Assembly (NCBI GenBank): GCA_021613535.1
Contig: CP075493.1
Span: 9,238,001-9,302,000 of the forward strand
Origin: Adineta vaga
Taxonomy: Eukaryota > Rotifera
Reading direction: 5' to 3'
DNA length: 64,000 bases
Part shown: positions 35,049 to 50,034 of the stretch, in pieces
Numbering within the stretch: the stretch's first letter is position 1
Layout: each line of letters opens with the position of its first letter
Translations under genes and position numbers: made by a program
The notes under the pieces: generated by a model
What the model was told of the DNA's origin: nothing
Databases searched by the model: none
The model's input: only the letters and a program-made list of their open reading frames with translations

Positions 35049-36296
35049 TCATTTGAATAGTTTCGTTAGATCTTCACTAGCTGCTTTGATTGTTGGATAT
35101 TTAAATGTATAACCAGATTGTAATGTAGCTTTGGGTACTACTTTTTGACCACTTGTTACTACTAGTCCTCGTTCAGGACCAAGAAGAGTATTCATAAGAA
35201 AAGCAGGAATTGGAAATATAGCTAAACGTGGTGGACTAAATGCACGTGCAAATGTTTGAGAAAATTCTTTATTATTGATTAATTCTGGTGTACAAGCATT
35301 TAGAACACCATGAACGTGACTATTTTGAATAGCATGTATGATTAATAAGCAGACATCATCAACATGAATCCATGGAAATGGTTGTTGACCATTCCCAATT
35401 GGACCTAGGAAAAGTTTTTTGAAGATAGGGCAAAAAAGAATTGTTTTGATTGGATATGTTTACCTCCTACACTGAAGAAAAATGGCCAATACATTGATTG
35501 AATCATACCACCTGTCGAACCAAGTACTGCGCCTAGATTTCAAAATTATGCGACTGTCATTCTCGACGTGAACATACCAGAACGTAGAATAACTCTTCTA
35601 ACATTCGATTTCGTTTCAATTGGTTCTGATGCTTGTTCCCAATCTCTTGCTAATCGTGATATAAAATCAAAATCACCACCTTCCGATGATTCTGTATATT
35701 CTTTCACTGGATCTGGTTTATAATAACCTTTTGAGAAATATAGATTACAATAGAATCATAAGAAGAGTTTTTGCGAAAAAGAAAGAAAGAAAGAAAGAAA
35801 AACTTACCAACACCAGACATAGATACATAGACTTCTGGTTTATCTTCTTTTAAATCTTGAACAAAATCAACAAATGTTTTCGTTGTACCAATTCGACTTT
35901 GAACAACTTCATTTTTATATGCATCTGTCCAACGTTGAAAACTGATTAAAGGTGCACCAGCTAAATTTACAATAGCCTTGATTGGTTTTACTGTTTGAAC
36001 AATATTTCCACTTCGAATATCATCCTACAAATGCATTCACAATCGTAAGTAATATTTCGAATAGAAAATCTAATTGTTCATTTCTTCTACGAAAGAGTAT
36101 TCATTCAATATACCCATGTTAATGTGTTGCCTTTTCCATCTGATTTTCGTGATACAATCCAAATGTTTTGAAAACCTTTCTCTCGTAATAATTGTGCCAA
36201 TCGTTGTCCAATAAAACCTTTTCCTCCTCCTAAAATCGCAGAAAGTTATCAGTTTATCCTTCATCTTCATTCTTTCTCACCGATAATAACACTCAT
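35049..36296 (-). CDS. SDR39U1: Epimerase family protein SDR39U1
   Basis: Atypical short-chain dehydrogenase of the YfcH/SulA-like group, NADP(H)-binding, substrate unknown. Six exons: 36296-36281, 36229-36114, 36024-35809, 35725-35578, 35532-35464, 35404-35049; 306 residues, the family's usual length. The Rossmann motif is GGGKGFIGQRLAQLL near the N-terminus. Further family signatures: IVNLAGAPL, QRWTDAYKNEV, SRIGTTKTFV, SGVGYY, VILRSGAVLGSTGGM, IGNGQQPFPWIHVDDV and the C-terminal LQSGYTFKYPTI. The ATG at 36296 directly follows a TTTTAG acceptor. The gene lies downstream of AP-1 gamma on the same strand, 287 bp from its stop. Confidence 0.94.
35780..35801. repeat. (GAAA)n repeat
   Basis: Short GAAA tandem run inside an SDR39U1 intron. 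Confidence 0.85.
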
Positions 36297-36583
36297 CTAA
36301 AACAACAATGAACTCAATATTGTTTACTTATTGATCACATATGTATTAAAAACAAAAGAAAAAAACGGAGTATGTTTTTGTCTGCAAATGGAATATTAAT
36401 TTCATATTCATATAAAAAACGTTGGTTCTTGTTTGTTTTTTTAGAAAAGAAAAAGAATTCTACGAACAAAACAATTCAGTCTTAAGAATAAATGACAGGA
36501 AAACATGCACAATCAAAGTTAGAATAAATATGTATATGTGTTGAGAGAAAGAGAGAGAGAGATAGAATGAAAAAGAAGAAAAA

Positions 36584-40149
<3,566 letters not shown>

Positions 40150-40487
40150 GTCTCAAATTATCTAATAAAAGTCAAAAAAATAAGAATAAAAATATCGCAG
40201 TCTCTATGACTCATACAATATCTTGGTTTTTGTTTGCCATGTTGTTACTCGCTGAACTTAATTTCATCGAAAAAAAAGAGGTCGCTTTTCTATGTTGTTT
40301 TTATGCATATGAAATCAAAATTGATTTTCATTTATTCTTTTCACTTCCATATTTAAATAAGAATTTTCATCAAAAAGATTTTCTAAATAAATATTTATTT
40401 CAATTGGTTAAATCAAATGAGAATCTAATGTGTGTATCTGTTCGATGTATCAATCGATAAATATAATCATTCATTGATTAGAAGAAA

Positions 40488-43400
40488 ATGGATGATGAAC
40501 AAGCAACAACTCCAACATCTGATTCAACAAATAAAACGATCTTAGAGATTGATTCCCGAACAAAAAAAGCCTATCAGTTTAAGACAAGTGTTCTTGAACG
40601 TTTACGCGAACAGCGAAATTCTCGAGAATTTTGTGATCTAGTTCTTTGTGCAGAAAATGAAAAATTCAATGTACATAAGTAAGAAACAACGATCTTCCTA
40701 TCATGACTTTGATACATATTCTTAATCTTATATTCTAGATGTGTACTCGTTGCTAGTTCGGATTATTTCGAAGCAATGATAAGTCGGAGTGGAATGCAAG
40801 AAGCAACGGCTGGTAAAAAACAAAATATTTACTCTATTTCTTTTATCATAGTTTATCTTTTGTCTCGATTCTAGATACAATTGAATTGAAAGACATCACG
40901 GCAAATGGTTTACGAGCTGTATTAGATTTTATTTATACTGGGGAATTGTCATTAAGTATTGAAAATATTGGTATGTTTGTTTAACAGTATTGCAAAGGTT
41001 TCCCAAGTATGTCGAATTAGTCGATGATGAATCCTTCGAAAATTTTCTAATATCTATGGACGAAAAAGTTTCGAAGGTTGTTTGAAACATACATGTAGTG
41101 TGTGAGAGAGAGAGAGAGAGATAATTTTTATTTACTTTTAAAACATTGAATTAACTGTAAATCTGAGATATTCGAGTGTGTTTTGACACAATTTTCATAT
41201 GAAAATGTGTCCCATAAAATATTTATGTTTTTAATCATAATTATCGATGATTGATGAACATTAATAACACACTTGTCTATGACTTAATGAACCGTATATA
41301 CAATGACAGATCTTCATATACGTATTGAATAAATGAAATTACCGTAGATATTTTGAAAGATATCTTTTTTTAGCCGAAGTTCTCCGTGCAGTAACACATC
41401 TTCAAGTTCATCATGCAATCAAACTTTGTGAAGATTTCTTAATTGAAGAAACAACAGTAGAAAATTGTATTGATGTACTCAGTTTGGCTGATTTATTTTC
41501 TATTCCTGTCCTAGAAAAGGTTTGTTTCTATTTCATACTTTCAAATTAATTCACTTTTTTTCCTCTTTTATTCAACAGATCAATAAATTTGTCTTACGAA
41601 ATTTTGCAAAAGTAGCACTTAATGAAGGTTTCAAACGAGTTACATACGAACAGATACTTTATTTAATTCGTTCAAATGAATTTCGTCTCTATCCAGAAAT
41701 CAAAGTTTTCGATATGTGTGTTGAATGGTTAAAATTCGATGAAGAACATCGAATGATTTATGCAAGTTCATTAATGGAACATGTACGTTTTCAAACAATG
41801 AAACCGGAAGAATTTCATGATTTAGTTATGTCACATGATTTTATGAAAGCTGATCCTAATTGTGTTCATTTTGCTTTTGAAGCATATGCTTATTTTGCTC
41901 TACCAAACCGACAATATTGTTCAACTTCATCACGAAGTAAAATACGAAATGAAGCAAGTCTCGTTTGTGTCAATGAATCTATGTATATATTAAATAAACA
42001 TGATGATGTTTGGGAATATATGTGTAATTCATTAGCAACATGGAGAACTTTATCACAAAAATTTGTTGTTGTCAATAATTTTCTTTATGCATGTGGTGGC
42101 TATTCAGAAAATAATCGAGAAACAACGAATGCATGTTATCGATTCGATCCAAGAACTGGTCTATGGTCAGAAATTGCAAGACTTTGTGAAAAAAGACAAT
42201 TTTTTTCATTAGCTGGGTAAGTTAAAAATTCAATTATGTGATTTAAACACACAACAGAGAGATACGAGTAGTTAATAAGTTACTGTTCATGTGTAGTCGT
42301 AATTATAACACTTATATAGAAAACAAAATGAAAAACTATATTAGCGTAAAAAGTATTTCCAGATCCGGATGTGTATCATTTCTCTTCAATGATTTTTAAA
42401 CGCATTGAAGTATAAAGTGATGTTTTACGAATTAATATTGTTAATTTTTTATTTAATCAATATTTCACATTTGTTCTGTTTTTTTTTCAAGTTCAAATGA
42501 ATGTTTAGTTGCTGTTGGTGGGTAAGTTTTTAAAATCTTGTTTACTTTTCTTTATTTAACATAAAATCTTTCATTCTAAAAGTGTTTATGGTGATAAAGG
42601 CAATTTTTATGCGACACATCCATGTTCAACAGCAATTGAAGTTTACAATATTGAAAAAGATCAATGGCGAACATTAGCATGTACAGATTTACCAATTCTT
42701 AAATGGCCTGGAGCTTGTGTTGCAGGAAATTTTGCATTTGTTATTGGTGGAAAACATACCGATGGTAAAAAAAATCTATTCAAAAGACTTTTCTTTTATT
42801 GTTTGTTTGTTTCTTTCTTTCAGGACTTAATCATCGTCTTTCAGAAAATTCTTATATGGTTGATTTAGAATCTGGACAAGTAACCATATGTGCTGCACCA
42901 TTAACTGTACGATTTAATCCTACTGTATTCTATCAAAATAAACGTCTGATTTTATTCGGTGGTGAAGATGATAAATATCGTCTTGCACCTTGTATTGAAA
43001 TGTATGATTTGACAACAAATCAATGGACAGAAATAGCTACAATACCTGTTTCACATTCATATCAATGTATATCAAGTTCATCAATTATGGGAGATAAGAT
43101 TCATTATTTATTAGAAGAACATGACGGTATGAATTTATATTCAAGATTAAAATAATGAATAAAAATATATTTCGTTTATATAGGTCCTTCCAGTGAATCC
43201 TATATTCTTAAATCATCTTATTTTGATATTGAAAAACGTACATTTGAACGTAGTGTACAATTACCACATCCATCAACATTAGCAAGTAAATGGTGTTCAC
43301 TTGTTTTTCCTCAACAATTTCTTGATGGTTGTCAAACATTTGATAATAATGAATCACATCATCATCACCATCATCATCATCCACATTATCATCATTTTCC

Positions 43401-43554
43401 ATCTGAAAATGCTCCTCGACGTAGTCTTGGTGAAACATCTAGTGGAGGTGATATCTCTTCAAGTGGTACGAATAGTGCAAGTAATAGTCCAATGATCTAT
43501 CAACGACATCGATACTATCCAGAACATCATCATCATCGTACTTGTTCAAATTAA
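40488..43554 (+). CDS. Kelch-like BTB-BACK-kelch protein (CUL3 substrate adaptor type)
   Basis: Nine exons: 40488-40678, 40739-40812, 40875-40970, 41374-41519, 41579-42216, 42492-42521, 42583-42764, 42824-43126, 43184-43554; 676 residues. The BTB domain starts at NSREFCDLVLCAENEKFNVH, continues CVLVASSDYFEAMISRSGMQ and GLRAVLDFIYTGEL. The BACK domain spans about 150-260 (ENCIDVLSLADLFSIPVLEK; YPEIKVFDMCVEWLKFDEEH). The kelch repeats follow (NNFLYACGGY, LVAVGGVYGD, NFAFVIGGKH, KRLILFGGED). Such proteins recruit substrates to cullin-3 ligases. The C-terminus is unusual: a run of His (about residues 600-615) and a Ser/Gly-rich stretch. Two introns are long (403 and 275 nt). The exact KLHL member is not clear. 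Confidence 0.92.
41103..41121. repeat. (GA)n microsatellite
   Basis: GA run inside the 403-nt third intron of the kelch-like gene. Confidence 0.9.
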
Positions 43555-43736
43555 AAAACAAATTCATCCTGCATTTCATATACGCTTTTCTCTTGATTTT
43601 AGTCGATTCGCTTTACGTGTACATATATATATATATATAAATATATTTGTTTGTCATTATTTTTAATGAAGGAAAAGAAAAGAAAACAATAATCTTGTAT
43701 TTTGATTGTTTCAGATTATAATACGCTTTTCAAAAC

Positions 43737-44527
43737 ATGTTACAAGAGGTAATTTGTATAATTAATATGTTGATTATGAAAAAATTCTTCTTCTAGACAT
43801 CAACTAGTGAACAAGAAGATGTTATGTTTGAGCAGAATTCATCAACATCCATGTCAACAAATGATGATTTAAAAGAATTATGTCTTCTATTGGATGAAGA
43901 AAGACATAAAATGCATCAATTAGCTGAACAATGGAAACATTTTGGAACAAGCACAATACTTAAACTTGAATCTCAAATCGTTGATTATCAAGAAAAATTA
44001 GGTGATCTTGAAGGCCGTCAAATCTTATTATTAAACGAAAATGAATCGCTTAAATCACATATTGAACAGATGACAATAACAAATCATCATCTGACAGGTG
44101 GAAATGTAAACAAAAAATTTCTTAAAATTCCGGAAGAAAAAATATATTTAATAAATTTTTAGAAAAAATCTCAACAAACAGTTTCAACACAAACATATTT
44201 TGAAAAATTCGAATCTCCATTAGAGGATCCACTTCAACAACAAATCTCTCTTCAAAATATGTTCGATGCTATAAAAGTAAAACAGCAAAATAAAAAAAAG
44301 AAATCAATTGTTTTTTATCTTTCGTTATTTTCATAGACTGCGGAAGTTTATGAATCCATTGGAAATATAACGGGTAATGACACATCCGAAAAACTTGTTC
44401 TGAAAGAGTTTTGTAATGTAAGTTAATCTTATTACCTTGTTAAAAACAACTAAGATCTATTTTCATATAGCTCATTTGGAAATATCTTGAAGAACGTTCA
44501 AAACCAAAAAGTAGTTGTTTAATATAA
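43737..44527 (+). CDS. CCDC85-family coiled-coil protein
   Basis: Small coiled-coil protein of the CCDC85/PICC-1 family, which acts at cell junctions and in transcriptional co-repression in other animals. Five exons: 43737-43748 (MLQE), 43797-44105, 44163-44276, 44337-44417, 44471-44527; 190 residues. The signature is DDLKELCLLLDEERHKMHQL, then AEQWKHFGTSTI and YQEKLGDLEGRQILLLNEN, which parallels the human LxDLCCFLDDDRQKxxxLAREWQxFG...LEEKQDEL block. The C-terminal half is short and ends KPKSSCLI. It begins only 182 nt after the stop of the kelch-like gene on the same strand, with a TTTCAG acceptor 23 nt before its ATG, an operon-like layout. Confidence 0.85.
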
Positions 44528-44619
44528 TTCATTGATTATCATTGTTTGTTTTTTCTTCTTCATTGTTGGCGTCTTCTTCTTCTTCTTCTGTAGTCAGATA
44601 GCACATGGATTGCATTTTG

Positions 44620-44892
44620 TCATTTATTTGTTTGAGTTAATATTAATAATAATAATAATAATAAATAAATACACCTCGTTAGAAAATGAGATGCTGAAGA
44701 TTTGATTGATTCTGAACGAATTTGTGAAAGTGTTGTTGAAAGTGTTGTTATTGTTAATAATGTTGTAGTTACTTGATGAACATATTCGATATCATCATCT
44801 TCATTGTAATAGTCATCATCAATATCTACGAAATCCTTCGTTTTTCGTAAATTATTTCTAAGATCATATTCTGCCTGTTCTGATTGGACCAT
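44620..44892 (-). CDS. Small acidic protein with a C-terminal hydrophobic segment, unknown
   Basis: 90-codon single-exon ORF from ATG 44892. The N-terminal half is charged with an acidic cluster (DIDDDYYNEDDD); the middle is Thr/Ser/Leu-rich, and the C-terminus is a Leu/Ile run (CIYLLLLLLLILTQ) that could be a tail anchor. Part of the hydrophobic run translates an AT-rich (TAA)n-type tract, so coding status is doubtful. A possible GTAACT donor after HQ would give a spliced variant. No homology recognised. Confidence 0.35.
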   Translation of the reverse strand: MVQSEQAEYDLRNNLRKTKDFVDIDDDYYNEDDDIEYVHQVTTTLLTITTLSTTLSQIRSESIKSSASHFLTRCIYLLLLLLLILTQTNK

Positions 44893-46156
44893 TTTGATAT
44901 TGAGGAAGAATTATCGATGGAAAATAGACTCTAAATGTTGCATTGTATTCACATTGAATAAATCTAAAGAGAAAGATTTTGTTTCTTTATAGACTTGGAA
45001 AACACAGTACGAATGAGAATATAAACTATTACTTAATGAAAAAAAGAAGTTCCCAGAGAGAAATAATTAGCCAAAGTTGCATGATGTTATGTTGAAAAAC
45101 AGTTCATCATTGTTGAGATAAACAAATGGAGAGAATCAATGTTTTACTATGAAGAAAAAATATGTCTGAGTAGTAGTTCATTCGAAAAGAGATTCTTGAA
45201 TAAAAGAAGAGGAATACAACAGGCGTTGATGTGTCAATTAGAAGAAACGACAGAACTTTCTCTCTCTCCCTCTTTCTATTTCTCTCTCATATTCATGTTC
45301 TCTCTCGTTCTTCTATATTTAGTAGGAGAAAAAATAGATCCGAAATTACCCTGGTTTATATATTTAGTCATCATTTTGTTTTCTACCTAGAGGGCTCTAC
45401 CATTAAACTATTCATAATAGATACTCGACTCATTAATTGCTATAATAGCTTATTGTAAAGCACCTGCGTTTTTACCACTCATGTCTTTTTTCATTTCCGC
45501 TTGATTCTAACGATAAACAAATGAAATGAGTGAAGCATCGAGAAAAAAATGAACAGATTCATCTTCATCTATCATCGTATTATTAATAAGAAAAGTGCGA
45601 GATCAAACCTTTGAAAATCTAATCGAAAAGTACTAGTGAAATGACATGTCAAAATACAACAAAGAATATAGATAAATATGACCTAATTGGTTCTTTCTAA
45701 GGTTTTATCTTTTTTGTATTTAGTCTTTTGATCATGACGACTAAAGCTTCAGTTTGAAGAGACTTATCATAACTGGGAAAAAAAGAACGGATTTCATCCG
45801 CAAATGTCACTCTTTTTCTTATTCTTCTCTCTTGTAATAAGGATAGAAACTAACCGTCCATGTTCATCCTTCGCACTATGCAAATGAAACTTCGAGCGAC
45901 AAGAAGAAAGATTTTGTCATTAGACACGCAATGACAATTAGTAAACGAGAAAAAAAACTTGTTAACGTCGTATAAACTTTTCGAATTAATTATCATTAAT
46001 CATAAAGAACAAAGAAATTTTATTTTGAATCATACAGATATTATCTAGTCTCCAATTAATTGTTAAAATCTAATAAATTCATATGAAGAAATAAAAATAA
46101 AACAAAACCGATGCGTAGTAGATATGTACAAAATAAGAACAATAAAAGAAAACCAA
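44893..46156. other. Intergenic with exon-like minus-strand fragments
   Basis: No complete gene. On the minus strand three short open segments flanked by plausible splice sites lie between 45890 and 45452 (see findings). The plus-strand ORFs at 45139 and 45231 are low-complexity shadows. Confidence 0.4.
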
Positions 46157-46633
46157 TTATTTTCGTCCACGTTTAACTAGTGTTTGTTCAGAAGAGTCTA
46201 ATATTAACCGACGTTTTTGTCCAATTGATACATTACCATCGGAAGTTGTTGATGTATTAGAATCATTAAGAACATTTCGACGTTGTTTGCCATCATGATA
46301 TTCATTCAATTTTGCTGTAAATAAATCACGTAAATATTCTAATGGTATTTTAATTCCGAGTTTAACACGATAACTTCCATCCATAAGAAAAAAACACGTT
46401 TGATTTCGAACATGATTTAACTGGGATGATTTGATATTAATTACATCTAATATATCAGGAACGCGAAGAAATACTCGAACATGATTGATAGCTTGAATAC
46501 GTATTAATTCGACAACTGGTTCACCTGTAAGATGTTTAACAATTAGATAGAAGTCATCATCTTTTAGTGATAAAATACTTGTTGGAAGAACGGATGTATC
46601 AATCCAAGGTTTATTAGTCGATGAGACAACCAT
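46157..46633 (-). CDS. Hypothetical 158-aa protein, possibly nuclear
   Basis: Single-exon ORF from ATG 46633 with clear protein-like composition: an ordered alpha/beta-looking core (DDFYLIVKHLTGEPVVELIR, then VRVFLRVPDILDVINIK and TCFFLMDGSYRVKLGIKIP), a helical segment, then a Ser/Asn-rich linker and a basic end (GQKRRLIL ... VKRGRK) that can serve as a nuclear localisation signal. The two LVKHL/FFLMDGSYRV strands suggest a small folded domain, but I do not recognise it. The gene is intronless and isolated, with long flanks on both sides. Function unknown. Confidence 0.75.
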   Translation of the reverse strand: MVVSSTNKPWIDTSVLPTSILSLKDDDFYLIVKHLTGEPVVELIRIQAINHVRVFLRVPDILDVINIKSSQLNHVRNQTCFFLMDGSYRVKLGIKIPLEYLRDLFTAKLNEYHDGKQRRNVLNDSNTSTTSDGNVSIGQKRRLILDSSEQTLVKRGRK

Positions 46634-47060
46634 TACAAATCCAAGACACGACTGTTATATGATACGTGTGGAGTAAATAGATGAAAATGATTCTTTTTCT
46701 TGTTTTATCACGATATACTGACTGATATAAATAATGAAGCAGACGAACAAAAATAAATCGAGGAATTTTAGTGCTTCTCTTGTGATTTAAGGATATTATA
46801 TAGCATAACCATCGTGTTCTATACATGTGCTTCATATATGACAGTTTTGATTGATTTCTATGGGACGTATCTTGTTACTATGTCTAAGAAACATCTGTTC
46901 ATAAATTGCAAAAAACATTAATTCTTATTTTATTTTCTATTCTTTTCCGTTTTTTCATCAATAATAACAAAAACACACATGAAATAAGTTGTTTTCTTTT
47001 AAATAAATAAAACATTCTACAACTGCAGTACACATTTGAATGAAAAGAAAATCAAATTGT
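46634..47060. other. Intergenic, nothing identified
   Basis: AT-rich spacer between the hypothetical protein and the 3' end of SLC35F6. It includes AATAAATAAAAC near 47000, a poly(A)-like signal only for the plus strand. Confidence 0.5.
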
Positions 47061-48700
47061 CTATCCATTGATTATATCCTTTTCAGGTGCAATATAAACA
47101 CCAGCACCCGATGGATTATTTCGTGAACCTGGAGTTGGTGTATATGTATCAATATCATCATAGCTAGGTAATAATGCTGCTCGATCACTTGCTGGCGTAC
47201 CAAAGCATTGACGATATATACTTATCCATACACCATTATAAATACCCATACCTATCATATACATTGATAATGTTTCGAATAAATTTCGAATGATCAAAGG
47301 TATACTTACCAATAACTAATAAAACAAATCCGAGAATTTGTAATGGAAAAAATTTTTGCCAACTTAATGCTAATGATACTGCCCAGATGATTAATGTTCG
47401 ACCACTATCAAGAACCATTCGTGTTGTTGATGATAATTCTTTTGTTACAGATATACCAGCAAAATTAAAAAATGCGATGGAAAAGATATTTCCTAAACAA
47501 AAATCAAACGAAAAGGAAAATCAAACGATCTATGTATTTTTCTATCTTTCATACCAATTGTTGCAATAATAATAATATAATTATTACCCATTTGACAGAA
47601 TGCTTCTGGAACATCTTCTAGTCGATGTTCTGGACCACTATTAGATCCTGGCATATGAATAAAATGAAACTAATCGAAAATAAATTAATTAAAATATTGA
47701 ACAAAATGAATCCTATACCGGAATTATAACTAAACCAAGAGTAAGAAAACCGAATATTCCTTCCCAACCAACAGCTTGTAAAGGTGGAATATTATATTTT
47801 CCAATAAACCGTTCTTCATAGACAACCTACATAGAATAAACCTAACAATTTTTTCATATATTAATCACTCATCATACTTGACCACTAGTAAATAACATGG
47901 CCAAGAGAATGAGAAGAATTCCAATAACTTTTTCACCACCTGAATGATTACCTTCCGTTGTTTTATCAAACAATAGATCAGACACACCCACAACAACCAA
48001 ACCACTAACGACAGTACCAATACCTAACCAATGCACTAAGGTTAGTTTCTTTTTTAGAAATAATATGCTAAATAATTCAAATAAATACAAATTCAATCAA
48101 TTTAATGACACTTTATTTTACCTCATTAAAGCGGTGAAAACCATCACTGAACCTCTTAACATTTGAAATGAACTCGCTGTTGTTAAATTCAAGGCAAAAT
48201 AAGATAAACATGTTGAAAGCATATCAAATATCGATGCTATCCAAAATATTAATGGATTAAAGACTTGTTCTCCATCGACTAACTGTATATCTTTCTTGAT
48301 ATTGATAGGCCAGATTCGAACAATTGCTGATGATGCATCACCTTTGTATGTCATTCGATCAATACGATATCGAGCAGTTGAATACCAAACAAATTTAAAT
48401 ACTAATAAACATAAAAATTCACCTAAGAACATACCAACAGCCTATAAAAAATGAGATTAATCTCCATTTGAAATACAATGATTTCTTACTTGAAGGAAAG
48501 GATGCTCAAATGTTATATTTCCACCTGATCCATCACAGAATTCCGATGTTTGTCTAGAGAAATTAACAGAACATAAATTTTCATTTTTAAAATAAAAATT
48601 ATGTCGAATACCGATCAGCCCATTTCGTTGATAGAGTATTTATCGTACCAGTCACTAACATCAAACCAGCAAGAAATAGTTGATATGGTGTAAAAGCCAT
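47061..48700 (-). CDS. SLC35F6: Solute carrier family 35 member F6 (nucleotide-sugar-transporter-like)
   Basis: Multi-pass membrane protein of the drug/metabolite transporter superfamily; the human protein is lysosomal/mitochondrial and binds ADP/ATP translocase 2. Eight exons: 48700-48612, 48553-48490, 48441-48122, 48067-47878, 47826-47719, 47669-47555, 47492-47310, 47251-47061; 419 residues (human 371). Strong matches: YQLFLAGLMLVTGTINTLST, AVGMFLGEFLCLLVFK, ALNLTTASSFQMLRGSVMVF, HWLGIGTVVSGLVVVGVSDL, GWEGIFGFLTLGLVIIP, SIAFFNFAGISVTKELSSTT, RMVLDSGRTLIIWAVSLAL. The tail is cytosolic-looking (SDRAALLPSYDDIDTYTP) and longer than human. The ATG lies 7 nt after a TTTTAG acceptor. Confidence 0.95.
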
Positions 48701-50034
48701 TATGATCTAAAACTATAGGCACGAAAAAAAAGATGAAAGTGTTCGCATCAACAAGAATTATTTGAATACAACTGAAAAGAAACAATATTCTTTTTCTTCT
48801 TCTTCTTTCATATTTGTTATCTTTATCTAATCATTTCACCTTGTCACCTATATGGGGTTTAAGATACACATATGAAAATGTCTTTGGACTTTTGTATAAT
48901 GCACATTGATGACTAATGTCTACGATTCTATATCATCAGTAAATTTATAAACATTTCATTTTATGTTGTTATGAAGAATAACGTTTGGAAAAATTGAGTT
49001 GTATTGTCCAGATAATTTTGATTTGTTAGATAACAAAATATAAGATTGTTTAATATTGATATAAGCAAGTGTTTTTTTTTGTCATGTAATATTTGCTTCA
49101 TTCTTGGTAGTAATGATAAGAATGATCTAGCAAAATCTAAATCTACGAGACCCTTTTATGAATGTTCAAGTATATATTTTTCCATTGCCAATTTTTGGTG
49201 CAGATATGAAACGTTTAGAGATTAGAAAAAAACGTTCGTCTAGGCGACTCCTCAATCTTTGATTTTAGTTTACATATTTTCATGGTATACAATCAGTGAT
49301 ACACTAGAGGATATTTTATGAATAAAAGTTTGTAGATTATGAACGCATACCAACTTCTTTCAATAATTCATTTCGTATTTTTTCACTGATGATGATACTT
49401 CGTTACTATGTTAAGATTAGATGTTATGTTGTTCTATTTGATCAATTCATATTTTCTTGTGGGTGTGAGTATCTGTCTGTCTGCGTCAGGGTCAAAGGTT
49501 AAATATCAAACTACCCAGTCCAAGTCGACGATTCCGAGCATAGTTTCCGCCGTCGTATAAGGATGAAACGACCAAAACGCGACGTTTATTTTGCCGTTCA
49601 ATGCCTAGGAGTAGTAGTTTTTATTTCGTTGACTCTATCATAATAATACACTGTTTCAAATTCACATGAAGTCTTTTATTATACTACATAATGTTCGAAA
49701 AAAGAAGCAAGAAAAACATGCGTTTTCACTATCAGTTGAGGGTGTGGGCGTAGGTGTAGCTATTCTTCATTCACACCCAAAACCTCAATAGCATATTTAT
49801 TGACATTTGAATAACGAAAAGCTCATGTCTCTAAATGAACCAATAAAATTTATTCTTGCCTTCAATTGAGTAAGAGTATAAATAAAGTTATCACATTCAT
49901 CTTTTAGTATGTAAGAGTGTGGGCATTGCTTATGATAATACTTGCATACACATCCCCACCCTCCAGTCGATTTTATTTTGAAAAACATACATTATTTAGA
50001 ATACAGAGGAATTCGATGGAACAGATCAGTTATT
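48701..50034. other. Long intergenic region with a GC-richer island
   Basis: No gene seen. Around 49480-49615 and 49735-49980 the sequence is richer in GC than its surroundings. It has a GGGTCAAAGGTTA element (about 49488-49500) resembling a nuclear-receptor DR1 site, and GGGTGTG/CACACCC arms near 49740-49780. These could be an enhancer or chance. Confidence 0.45.

Noticed and set aside
43208-43438. Minus-strand acidic ORF opposite the kelch-like C-terminus
   Set aside because: Antisense of the CAT-repeat His run; not a gene.
49797-49988. Minus-strand 63-codon ORF with GGWGCVCKYYHKQCPHSY
   Set aside because: Considered as an extra exon of the LRR gene, but the LRR frame closes at 50035 and no donor leads here.
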